Below, in pieces: positions 55,694 through 64,000 of a stretch of DNA of 64,000 nt. A model generated the notes under the pieces. It was given only the letters and a program-made list of their open reading frames with translations. It searched no databases and was not told the DNA's origin. Within the stretch, counting starts at the first letter, position 1. Each line of letters starts with the position of its first letter. This stretch comes from Mesorhizobium sp. 113-3-3 (lineage in GTDB: Bacteria > Pseudomonadota > Alphaproteobacteria > Rhizobiales > Rhizobiaceae): contig NZ_AP023245.1 in NCBI RefSeq assembly GCF_016756495.1, positions 62,001 to 126,000 of the forward strand, in the 5' to 3' direction. Made by a program: the position numbers and the translations under genes.

Positions 55694-56338
55694 TCATTTC
55701 GCAGTGGTGTTGAATTCACGGTTTGCCGCATAATCGATGGTGAAGGTGCCCGGAGGAGCACGAACGCCCTCCTTCACATTGGAGATAGTGACCGTCGTGC
55801 TTTGGCCTCTTTCGTCGGTTAGGACCCATCCGCGCAAATCAAGCGATTTCCTGTCGAAGACCATCGTGATGTTCGAGTTTCCGAAGACCGACTTGTCGGC
55901 CAGCTTAATCTTGAACTGGGCGCCATCGTCTTTGACACCTTTCAGGCGACTGCCAGAGAATTCGACCTTGTCGTCCAGTAGGAGCTTGAGCGGCGTCTTC
56001 GAGAGAGAATAGAGGTGCGACGTCTTGAGCTTTTTGTTGTAGATTACGACAGATTTTCCGTCTGCAATCAAGCTGATCCCGGATTTACCTGCATAGTTGA
56101 ACCGCAGCTTGCCCGGGCGTTGGAGAAAGAACCTACCTCCGGTCTTTTCCGCCCTTGGGCCGGACTGAACGAAATCCCCGGACATGGACTTTATCGCCGA
56201 GAAATGATTGGCAATCGTCGCTGCATCTAAAAGCGCGGCCGAAAAGGCAGGCGTAATGTCGAAATTGATCGCGGTAGCGCCGAAGCCTACGACTACAAAC
56301 CCGAAAGCCATCATTCTTTTGATCTTTTCCATTCGCAT
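55694..56338 (-). CDS. LolA-like outer membrane lipoprotein carrier protein
   Basis: 214 residues with a signal peptide (hydrophobic 9-30, cleavage near AFSA). The mature part is a LolA-type half barrel: ANHFSAIKSMSGDFVQSGPRAEKTGGRFFLQRPGKLRFNYAGKSGISLIADGKSVVIYNKKL, then TPLKLLLDD and NITMVFDRKSLDLRGWVLTDERGQSTTVTISNV. LolA ferries lipoproteins between membranes. As this copy sits on a secondary replicon without other lol genes, it may be a paralogue for another hydrophobic ligand. Start at 56338 or two codons later at 56332. Confidence 0.85.
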   Translation of the reverse strand: MRMEKIKRMMAFGFVVVGFGATAINFDITPAFSAALLDAATIANHFSAIKSMSGDFVQSGPRAEKTGGRFFLQRPGKLRFNYAGKSGISLIADGKSVVIYNKKLKTSHLYSLSKTPLKLLLDDKVEFSGSRLKGVKDDGAQFKIKLADKSVFGNSNITMVFDRKSLDLRGWVLTDERGQSTTVTISNVKEGVRAPPGTFTIDYAANREFNTTAK

Positions 56339-56501
56339 TCCAGGTTCGAGCGGCTACATGATCTGAATAACAGCGCCTGCGATAAGATGCCCCTCCCTGG
56401 CGTGCTCGATGACAGCGACGAAGCTTCTAGCGGAAGTCCTACCGCTACGTCGTAATACATTTATGCCCAGCTCTCCAATCGAGGGCCGGGCATAGGTGCC
56501 G

Positions 56502-56804
56502 TCAGTATCCGCCATTCTCGTCCTGCTGGATAACAACGTGGCGATGACGATGATGCGATCGATCCATCGGGCTGCGGATTACGACCGCGTCGGAGCGATG
56601 GTGCCTGCGACCGTGATCGAAGAAAGCGATATCGCCATGACGGCGGTGATGGAGGCGATGGCCTTCGCGATAGATGACCACACGATCATTGTTCCAATGA
56701 TGGTGTCGGTGATGTCGATGGGTCTGAATTACGATCGCGTCAGCCGAGGCCACGGATGGTACGAGCAGGCACAGTGCCAAAGCACTAAGAATGGCGGTTT
56801 TCAT
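56502..56804 (-). CDS. Histidine-rich secreted protein
   Basis: 100 residues. Signal peptide TAILSALALCLLVPSVASA (cleavage near 21). The mature part is extraordinarily rich in His and Arg (about 20 His in 80): THRHHRHHHWNNDRVVIYRE, HRLHHRRHGD, HGRRHHRSDAVVI, RSHHRHRHVVIQQDE. No family is recognised; the composition suggests periplasmic metal binding or buffering, as in other His-rich stress peptides. The gene is single, with an EcfG-type promoter just upstream. Confidence 0.75.
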   Translation of the reverse strand: MKTAILSALALCLLVPSVASADAIVIQTHRHHRHHHWNNDRVVIYREGHRLHHRRHGDIAFFDHGRRHHRSDAVVIRSPMDRSHHRHRHVVIQQDENGGY

Positions 56805-56844
56805 TTAAGATCCTCAACGATTTAAGATGGCCCTTCGCCTGCTT

Positions 56845-56869
56845 AACATCGTGTGATCGCTTTGGTTCC
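56845..56869 (-). promoter_or_regulatory. EcfG/RpoE2-type promoter before the His-rich gene
   Basis: Minus strand GGAAC (56869-56865), 18-base spacer, TT (56846-56845). Predicted leader of about 33 bases to the ATG at 56804. Confidence 0.55.
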
Positions 56870-56886
56870 TGGCGATTAAGGAAGGC

Positions 56887-57285
56887 TTGGTGGGTGTTCT
56901 GGATTGGGCGATGTACGAGCATGAGCATCCAGGATTCGTCACCTTGACTCTCTCGACAGCGCACCGGCCGATCAAGAGCGTGACTTCGATCGCGCAGGAT
57001 TGGCTGGGAATAAGCTTGGCCACTGAGAGACGATTGCGGCCTTTAGAAGAACGATTTCCTGACAACGGTGGGGAAGGACCCGCAGGGGCATCGAGGGGAC
57101 TGCGTGTCGGGCGATGGCGAAGGGCGTATCATCGAGATCCATTGGTAGACGCAATTTCGGAGGCAAACGGGATGTCCTGTTGCCACCAAAAAGATCTCAG
57201 TCATTTATCGGGCCGTTTCCTCGGCGCGCACCAACGCAAGGACCATGCAAAACCCGCTAAAGCCGCCCCAAGGACGACGTCGTAA
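56887..57285 (+). CDS. Hypothetical protein, possibly degenerate DUF982-like
   Basis: 132 residues from a TTG at 56887 or GTG at 56890; AAGGAAGG lies directly upstream. The N-terminal part PGFVTLTLSTAHRPIKSVTSIAQDWL and the later AYHRDPLVDAISEANGM recall the start and end of DUF982 (a small rhizobial family), but the middle is Arg/Gly-rich and does not match, which suggests a double frameshift or a different family. The first 95 residues are the most gene-like; the basic tail is not. Confidence 0.35.
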   Translation: MVGVLDWAMYEHEHPGFVTLTLSTAHRPIKSVTSIAQDWLGISLATERRLRPLEERFPDNGGEGPAGASRGLRVGRWRRAYHRDPLVDAISEANGMSCCHQKDLSHLSGRFLGAHQRKDHAKPAKAAPRTTS

Positions 57286-57301
57286 AAATACGGCCTGCTA
57301 T

Positions 57302-57326
57302 GGAACATTAGTCAGTCGGAAATGTT
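57302..57326 (+). promoter_or_regulatory. EcfG/RpoE2-type promoter before the 25-residue membrane peptide
   Basis: GGAAC (57302-57306), 18-base spacer, TT (57325-57326). It lies about 70 bases before the ATG at 57395. Confidence 0.5.
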
Positions 57327-57394
57327 GATTTCGACGCAATGACCAGATCGGCAGGCAAACAGCGTGGCCTGCCTATTAGTTCGGAGGCCGACCG

Positions 57395-57472
57395 ATGCAC
57401 AGCATCATCTACATCGTAGGGCTAGTCGTCGTTGTCCTTGCAGTGCTGAGCTTTTTGGGCCTGAGGAGATAG
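57395..57472 (+). CDS. 25-residue single-helix membrane peptide
   Basis: A 26-codon frame with an ideal GGAGG eight bases upstream of the ATG. The product is almost one membrane helix: a start MHSIIYIVGL, then seven further hydrophobic residues, ending LSFLGLRR with two Arg as cytoplasmic anchor. It is too short for standard gene callers. Short proteins of this type occur in Rhizobiales near stress genes. The combination of ribosome-binding site, helix plus RR end, and EcfG promoter makes it convincing; function unknown. Confidence 0.65.
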   Translation: MHSIIYIVGLVVVVLAVLSFLGLRR

Positions 57473-57755
57473 GCCGGCAATATCGTTAATGCCGCACCAT
57501 GGTGGAATGTGATCGCCTTGAGGCTGACCGAGCTGAGGGACGAGGCAGGTTCTCTCTCGCACGTCAAGACTCCAGGTCGGAGCATCTCCCGGCGGTTCCT
57601 CATTCGATGCCGGTTTTGGGGCATGAACATACTGGCGTTTAGGTCAGACCGACATGTTTGCCGGACATCAGCACGCTTTGTCGGGCAGCTTCGCTCGGGC
57701 CAACGACCTACTTTAGGTGGCGTGGGCCGTTTCTTTAATCACGGAGTATCAAGAC

Positions 57756-58016
57756 ATGCGCGACAACAAGAACCATCGCGAAACCGGGGCAACAAAATAT
57801 CCGGCAAAGACCGGCGCGGACCCTTCGGATGCGTTCTCTCAAGACGCGGCGGGAAACGAGAAGCCCAAGCATGGCGGTGGGCTGACGCGCCCGGTCAATG
57901 AGGTGGAAGACAAGACTCATCAATCAGAGGGGCAGCAACCATCCGAGCAAGTACCCAATTCAAGGCATAACCCTCGCCCTCCGGCGTGGCGGTCGCGTCG
58001 ATCCTGTCCTGGATAA
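57756..58016 (+). CDS. Small hydrophilic hypothetical protein
   Basis: 86 residues from the ATG at 57756 with GGAG 11 bases upstream. The sequence is polar and probably disordered: RDNKNHRETGATKYPAKTGAD, KPKHGGGLTRPVNEVEDKTH, QPSEQVPNSRHNPRPPAW. It resembles the small Lys/Gly/Thr-rich stress proteins of soil bacteria in composition, but I recognise no family. It lies convergent to the large kinase gene (58072), with a 55-base gap. No GGAAC site was found within 100 bases. Confidence 0.55.
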   Translation: MRDNKNHRETGATKYPAKTGADPSDAFSQDAAGNEKPKHGGGLTRPVNEVEDKTHQSEGQQPSEQVPNSRHNPRPPAWRSRRSCPG

Positions 58017-58071
58017 GCTCCTCGCAGAATAGGACCAGTCGCGCAGGCAGGGAGGCCTCGCTGTTGACCTT

Positions 58072-61000
58072 TCAACGACCGTCGAGAATCGTCCTCACCT
58101 TCTCGGCTAGATCTTCGAGGCTGAAAGGCTTCGGGAGAAGCTGCGTTCCCGGATCGAGGATACCGTTGTGGACGATGGCATTCCGCGTGTAGCCCGTGGT
58201 GTAGAGAACCTTGAGTTCCGGGTTGTCCTTGCGCAGGATATCAACCAACTGTCGGCCTGACATCTCCGGCATGACGACGTCGGTTAAGAGCAGGGACAAT
58301 TGCTGTCCAGCTGCGATCATCTTGATCGCTTCGTTCGGCCCCCTGGCTTCGACGACGGTATAACCGAGCTCGCGAAGGGCTTCGGCTGACACTGCGCGCA
58401 CGCGATCCTCGTCCTCGACCACCATGACGATTTCGCTTGGAAGGCCACCTTCGATCGGCTTTGACCCGAGCTCGGGAGAACGTTGATCAGTGCCGCCATA
58501 GTGCCGTGGCGGATAGATCTTGACCGTCGTACCCAAACCCGGCTCAGAGTATATCTTTACGTTTCCGCCAGACTGCCGCACAAAACCGTAAACCTGGCTA
58601 AGCCCGAGCCCCGTGCCCTTGCCGACACTCTTGGTCGTGTAGAAGGGATCGAAAGCCTTGGCCAGAACATCCGAGGTCATGCCAGAGCCGGTATCGGTTA
58701 CGGCAATCAGCACGAATTGTCCGGCCGCAATGGCCGACTCACGAGCGTATCGTTCATCGACATAGGCGTTCGACGTCTCGATGGTCAGCTTGCCGCCGTT
58801 GGGCATTGCGTCACGTGCGTTGACCGACAGGTTGAGCAAGGCGCTTTCCAACTGGCTGGGGTCGGCCTTGACCTGCCATAGACCGGCACCGAAAGCCGTC
58901 TCCACCTTGATCGTCTCGCCGAGCGTCCGCATCAATAGATCCGTCATCCCGCCGACCAGGCGGTTCGCATTGATCGCCTCCGGCTTGAGCGGTTGCTGTC
59001 GCGAGAAGGCCAGGAGCCGCTGGGTAAGGGCGGCGGCGCGGTGAGCGCCATCCATGGCGCCTTCGACAAATCGGCCGACATCTGTCTCACCCTTGGACAG
59101 TTTGCGCTGAAGCAAATTGAGCCCACCGATGATGACCGCAAGCATGTTGTTGAAGTCGTGCGCAATGCCCCCCGTCAACTGGCCGACGGCCTCCATCTTT
59201 TGAACCTGCCGCAGCTGTTCCTCTGCCTTCGAACGTTCCGCCACTTCGTCGATGACGCGCTGTTCAAGCGTGGAGTTGAGTGTCTGCAGTGCCGCCTCCG
59301 CACGCCGCCTTTCAGCCAACTCGCGCTCCCTTGACTGGAACAGGCGGGCATTGTCGATCGCCGTTGCTGCATGGCCGGCGATGCCTAGAAGGGCGCTCTC
59401 GTGCTCAGGGCGAAACTTGCCGGTGTCTGCGTGGCCAAAGAACAAACCACCCTTCGCCGGAGTTCGACACGACCGGCACCGCCAGATAGGAGCGAACCGG
59501 CAGATGGCCTTCAGGCATGCCCTTGCGCGGCGCATTCTTGCCGTATCGTGGATCCTTGAGAATATCGTCCGATCGAACGACGCCTGTCCCAAGGAAGGTC
59601 GGTTCGAACACCGCGGTCGCGCGTGGCATGGGATAATTTTGGAAGGCCGAGCGTGGAGCCCCCGACAGGGCGTAGAGCATGTAGCTGCCGCCCTGATCGT
59701 CGAGCACGTTGTAGAAGAAAGCGCCAAACTGCGCTCCGGAAAGTTCGACGCCGGCATCGGTGGTGATTTGCACGATCTTGTCGAGATCGAGTTCGGCAGC
59801 CACCGCCGCTCCGGTATCGTTCATGATCTTGAGATGTCGCTCGGCTTTTTTTCGATCCGAAATGTCGATGACCGTGCCGATAAATCGAACGGCCTTGCTG
59901 GCTTCGAAAATGGCATGCCCGCTGGCCGCCACCCAACGCTCGATACCGTCCTCCAGGCCAATGGTTCGGTACTCGATGCTAAATCCCTCCAGACTGTCTG
60001 GAGCGATTGCCCGTCGCACTGCCTCATCCGCCCGGACGCGGTCGTCTGGGTGAAGGCCGGCGATGAAGGAGCCCTCATACGAGACCTCATCGGTCGACGT
60101 AATGCCAAACAATGCACGGCATTGCGCGTCCCACCGCAAACGGTTGGTGACCGGGTCGTAGTCCCAGATTCCGATTGCAGCCGCCTGGGTGGCCAGGCTC
60201 AGCCGTTCAGCAGTCTCGGTAGCGCCCTGATCCGACCTGACCCGTTCTATATGCGCCCACGACCGCTCGGTTACCTCGGTGAGAAGTGCAAGCTCGTTTT
60301 GCGTCCAGACCCGCGGAACGCTGTCGTGGATTGCCATCAGCGCGCTCAGGCGCCCCTCCTTGACCAGGGGCATGCAGATGGTTGCAGCGATGCCGATGGT
60401 CTGAAATGTCGCGGCCTCTTCGGGCGGCAACTCGGCGCGATTGTCGTTGATGATCAACGGCAGGCCCTGATGAAGCCTGTGGACGGCGAGCTGGCCAAAA
60501 TCCCGGAGGCTGTAATAGCCGACGATGGTCGAAGAGCCTTGTCGGTGCCAGTCTCCCCGAATCGTAAAGTGGTCCTGGTCAGGCTCCATATCAGCATAGG
60601 CACAGATTGCGACGCCGAGATGCTCGCCAAGCATCCTGGTCGTGATCTCAAGCACCGCGTCCGCGTCCGCACTGTTCGACGTTTCCTTCCCAAGTCGGTC
60701 GAGGAAGCGCAAGCGCCCTTCATTCTGCCTCAACTCTGCTTGCGCGCGCCGCCTTTCGACTGCGGTGCGAGTTCGCTCTGCCATCTCGCGAACGAACTCG
60801 ATCTCTTCCTCAGACCAGGATCGGGGCCTGTTATGATTAAGGTAGAGTAGGGCCACAACCCCCCCCTTTTCGGTGACGGGCATGTTGATCAGGGATTGAG
60901 CGCTGATGGCTTTCAATGCTTCTGGGTTCTGGCTCGTCCGTGGGTCTTTGTCCGCATCTTCAATGACAACAGTGATGCCGCGCTTGAGATCATCGATATA

Positions 61001-62224
61001 CGTGCCGTAATCGCGAAAATGCAGCACCCCGGCCAGGCTACTGATGCCGGGGGCATTCCAGTCGCGTTCGATGGAGATGGTCTCATTCGCCAGATCGATC
61101 GTGCCATATCCGGCCCGGCTTACATCCAGCTCCCTGCCAATGATTTCGGCCGCCGCATAGGCCAGTTCGTCGGGGTCTTCGACCAGGCGCACAACGTCGC
61201 CAAGTTCGGCGAGGGCAGCGCTCCTCTTCCGCGCGCGAAATGTTTCGGTGACGTCAAACCCTTCGCAGAATATTCCTGTAATTATGTTCCCGCCATCATA
61301 GAGCGGGGCGTAGATAAACGTCAGATAACGCGTTTCCTCCGGACTATGCGCCGAGCGGCGAAATCGCACAGGAACGCTCTGCGCCTCAAAAGTCGTGCCG
61401 CTTTTGAAGACGTCGTCCAGCCGCTCAAAAAAACCTTGTCCCTCCAGGCTGGGAACGGCATCCCGGATGGGCCTGGAGACCCAATCGCCGCTGTTGAAAA
61501 CCTGGCGATGGGCGTCATTCACGAATTCAACGACATGGTCGCGACCGCGCATGATAATGATGAAGCCTGGTGCCTGTTCGAACAGATGGATTTGACGTTC
61601 AGCAGCGAGCCGTTCGCGCTTTTCGGCCAGGAATCGATCGGTGGTTTCCGTGCAGACCCCAAACAGGCCGCCGGTCGTCCCAGTCTCCGGCTGCGTGACC
61701 GGGTTGTAGGAGAAGGCGAAATGGGTCTCTTCCGGCGCGCCGTGCTTGTCGATCCGGATCTCAATGTCGTCCATATGGACTGACTGGCCCTGGTAAACGA
61801 GATCAAACATCGGTCCTATCGTCTCCCATGCCTCTGCCCAGACCTGTTGGCTGGGCAAGCCGAGAGCGAACGGGTGCTTGCGGCCAAGGATAGGAATGAA
61901 GGCATCGTTGTAGAGCCAGATGCGATCCTCACCCCACACGACGAACATAGGCTGTGCGGAGCCGAGAATAAGATCAATGAGTGTCTTGAGCGCCGTCGGC
62001 CACGACGACACCGGTCCGATAGATGTGGCGCTCCAGCCAAACGAGCCGATACGCGCAGCCATTTCGCCGGCGCTGCCAAACGCGGCGCTCGCCCTGTCCT
62101 TGCTGGATGGTTCCAAGATATCCCCCGAAATGTCGAACCCGACAAAACGGTGCAAGCCGGTTTTGGTTGCACGGCGACGCGTCATGGCAGAGGCGTCGCA
62201 TTCAAGCGGAACCGTTATCGACAT
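58072..62224 (-). pseudogene. PAS/GAF hybrid histidine kinase split by one frameshift
   Basis: One gene in two frames. From ATG 62224 to the stop at 59405: PAS (about 60-200), PAS (about 210-340), GAF (about 350-505), GAF (about 525-680), PAS (about 690-825) and GAF (from about 830). Near 59450-59455, after VVSNSGEG, the reading continues one frame over as [18 protein letters not shown], completing the GAF, then a coiled coil, HisKA (LTGGIAHDFNNMLAVII), HATPase ([24 protein letters not shown]) and a receiver (VVEDEDRVRAVS, Asp in LLLTDVVMPEMSG) to 58072. The combined protein would have about 1384 residues. If real, sensor and kinase are uncoupled; it could also be a sequencing error. No GGAAC promoter upstream. 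Confidence 0.85.
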
Positions 62225-62231
62225 CGCTGTT
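62208..62231 (+). promoter_or_regulatory. Weak EcfG-type site before the SDR gene
   Basis: GGAACC (62208-62213) with TT at 62230-62231 gives a spacer of 17, one shorter than the other sites, so the match is marginal. It lies within the 5' end of the divergent kinase gene, 50 bases before the SDR start. Confidence 0.3.
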
Positions 62232-62280
62232 CAACTTTTTCCTTGAACGCACGTTGTGTCCTGAAACTGAGGAGACAACA

Positions 62281-63258
62281 ATGCCGATTTTAACCAAGAC
62301 CGACACGTCCAAAACGACGCGAAAGCAAAACCGCATACAACGCAAAGTCGACGCGGACGATCAGGCCAAGCCAAAAACGAAACCAGTTGGCGCTATGCAG
62401 GCCGGCGCGCGAAAGTACCCGGCACCGCCTTTTCCCAAGCAGCACCATCCAAAACCTGGCCATGAGGCAGAAATCAAGCCGGCCCCGCTATACGACGCGC
62501 CATTCTGGCGTGGCTCGGGCAAACTAGAAGGCAGGGTCGCGCTGGTAACTGGCGGGGATTCCGGCATCGGGCGTGCCGTTGCCGTCCTTTACGCTCGCGA
62601 AGGCGCCGATGTCGCAATCGTCTATCTTTCCGAGGATGGCGACGCGCAAGTGACGAAGCGGGCGGTGGAAGGCGAGGGGCGTAGATGCATCGCGCTCCGC
62701 GGTGATGTCGCCGACCGCTCCTTTTGCCGCAAAGCAGTAGCCAGCACGGTCAAGCAATTGGGAAGCTTGGATGTGCTCGTCAACAACGCAGCGTTCCAGG
62801 TGCATTCAAGCGACTTCGCCGACCTGAGCGAGGAGCATTTCGACACCACGCTGAAGACAAACCTGTACGGCTATTTCCATATGGCACAGGAAGCGGTGGC
62901 GTACATGAAGCCGGGCTCCGCGATCGTCAACACCGGATCGATAACCGGGATCGACGGATCAAAGGAGTTGGTGGATTACTCGATGACCAAGGGCGGGATT
63001 CACGCTTTCACACGGGCGCTATCAGGCAATCTGATCGACAAGGGAATCCGCGTGAACGCCGTCGCGCCGGGCCCGGTCTGGACACCGCTCAATCCATCTG
63101 AAAAGCAAGCGGGCGATGTTTCAAAGTTCGGCGCAAAAACGCCGATGAAACGACCCGCGCAACCGGAGGAGATTGCTCCTGCCTATGTCTTCCTGGCGTC
63201 ACCGCAATGCTCCAGCTACATCACCGGAGAGATTCTGCCTGTGATAGGCGGCTATTGA
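62281..63258 (+). CDS. Short-chain dehydrogenase/reductase, general-stress YhdF/YhxD type
   Basis: 325 residues from the ATG at 62281, with GAGGAG upstream; the frame opens far earlier inside the kinase gene. A basic, Pro/Lys-rich N-terminal extension of about 80 residues (typical of the ~290-330-residue stress SDRs) precedes the Rossmann core: NAD(P) motif TGGDSGIGR (near 96), NNAAF, catalytic Ser in NTGSITG, YSMTK (Tyr-x-x-x-Lys), and GPVWTPL. Substrate unknown; NADP(H) is likely given the basic residues. Divergent from the kinase gene. Confidence 0.9.
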   Translation: MPILTKTDTSKTTRKQNRIQRKVDADDQAKPKTKPVGAMQAGARKYPAPPFPKQHHPKPGHEAEIKPAPLYDAPFWRGSGKLEGRVALVTGGDSGIGRAVAVLYAREGADVAIVYLSEDGDAQVTKRAVEGEGRRCIALRGDVADRSFCRKAVASTVKQLGSLDVLVNNAAFQVHSSDFADLSEEHFDTTLKTNLYGYFHMAQEAVAYMKPGSAIVNTGSITGIDGSKELVDYSMTKGGIHAFTRALSGNLIDKGIRVNAVAPGPVWTPLNPSEKQAGDVSKFGAKTPMKRPAQPEEIAPAYVFLASPQCSSYITGEILPVIGGY

Positions 63259-64000
63259 TGAATCGCGTTGCCACGAACGGTTTGAATGCACTGCAAGTTG
63301 AGCGACCCTTCATTGATTACCGATCTCGCCGATACAGGGCGCTGGAGAATGCATAGGTATATGCGATGTTCATGGCGCCAATGATGCCGCTGTTGGAACT
63401 CCAAGCGCAATCCAAGGCCGATGACGAAACTGTACTCAGCGCGCTGGTTTTTGCCTGGCTAAGGGCTTGCAGAAAGCCATAAATTGAATGAACGCGCCCA
63501 AAGCCGGAAACAGCGCCAAGCGAAGCGGGTCAATGCCGCAGCGGGTGCGAAGATCGGTGTCACTGAAATGCAGGCCTCGACGCATGGGTGCACCCCCTGG
63601 GATGCGCGTCGACGGCATCGGTCCGACAAGCGTGACAAACCCCGGCAAATCAGCCTGCCCACTCCGAGGCTCAGGGCGGCTGGCGCCCAGATATAACCAG
63701 TCAGATGGCGCGCATGAAGATGCGCTGCGTCGACGTTCTGGTCAGTTTGGTTCCCGATGACCACGATCTTCGGCAACTGATCGCTCGGCGCTAGCCGTTG
63801 AAGCCAAGCCACGTCGTTGTCACGGTGGTTGTTCAGCGGAACACATTATCGAGGAAACTGGCGCCTCTCGACGCCTCTCTGGAATTGGCAAGCTGGCCGA
63901 ACCAGCTTCATGGACCTTGTCGACGATCCGATAGTAGACCATCGCTTCCACCCGAGGGAGCAGAGACGCGAGAAAAGAAACGCTCATGGTGGCACTGACT
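63259..64000. other. Right-end stretch with no supported gene
   Basis: About 740 bases. A 38-codon frame from the ATG at 63366 (a Met-rich start, then LELQAQSKADDETVLSALVF) has no ribosome-binding site. Other frames are short and irregular. An ATG at 63987 with a purine-rich GAGAAAAGAAA upstream may begin a gene that continues beyond the window; only five codons are visible. GGAAC at 63395 and 63838 lack a matching -10. Confidence 0.35.

Overview
The window looks like part of a secondary replicon (plasmid or chromid) of a Mesorhizobium-like alphaproteobacterium of the order Rhizobiales. The grounds are a complete repABC replication and partition cassette with its antisense RNA, DUF1403 and ScpB genes of the kind carried on rhizobial plasmids, high GC, and repeated promoter-like sites matching the alphaproteobacterial general-stress sigma factor (EcfG, called RpoE2 in Sinorhizobium). 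The assignment is inferred from gene content; no rRNA or tRNA gene was seen.

Layout. 1-9.5 kb: the end of a KTSC-domain gene, a diheme cytochrome c, and a minus-strand operon of overlapping genes: YdeP-type molybdopterin oxidoreductase, cytochrome c, heme-c-fused cytochrome oxidase subunit II, subunits I and III, a small membrane protein, CtaG and a last cytochrome c. 9.7-11.6 kb: two small genes in sparse DNA. 11.7-16.6 kb: the SpoVR / YeaH / PrkA (YeaG) stress operon. 17-20.2 kb: small stress-type genes (DUF892, GlsB/YeaQ, DUF4112, YidB-like). 20.4-25.1 kb: a YhaN/YhaO SbcCD-like pair. 25.5-34.1 kb: plasmid backbone, with a decayed Xre-RES pair, ScpB, DUF1403, a VapB-like fragment fused in an operon to a tyrosine recombinase, an intact RES/antitoxin pair, repC, the ctRNA, repB, repA and two parS-like sites.

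34.9-45 kb: a PRC-barrel protein, a second DUF892 protein, an HWE sensor kinase, an ATP-dependent DNA ligase, a GFA-family protein, several decayed genes (YCII-domain, isochorismatase-type, an acidic ORF) and a lone receiver protein. 45.8-53.7 kb: a 1913-residue hybrid kinase with nine near-identical 92-residue HAMP repeats, followed by a second hybrid kinase. 53.9-57.5 kb: small envelope proteins, YihY and a LolA-like protein. 58-62.2 kb: a large PAS/GAF hybrid kinase broken by one frameshift. 62.3-63.3 kb: a short-chain dehydrogenase.

The unifying signal is a motif GGAAC-N18/19-TT (often GGAAC-N16-CGTT) found on the correct strand and at a suitable distance before at least twelve separate transcription units: the diheme cytochrome, the YdeP/oxidase operon, the PrkA operon, both DUF892 genes, GlsB, YidB/DUF4112, PRC-barrel, the receiver protein, the HAMP-array kinase, YihY, a His-rich secreted protein and a 25-residue membrane peptide. 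The region therefore reads as a general-stress regulon island (redox, envelope, DNA repair, signalling) placed around a plasmid backbone.
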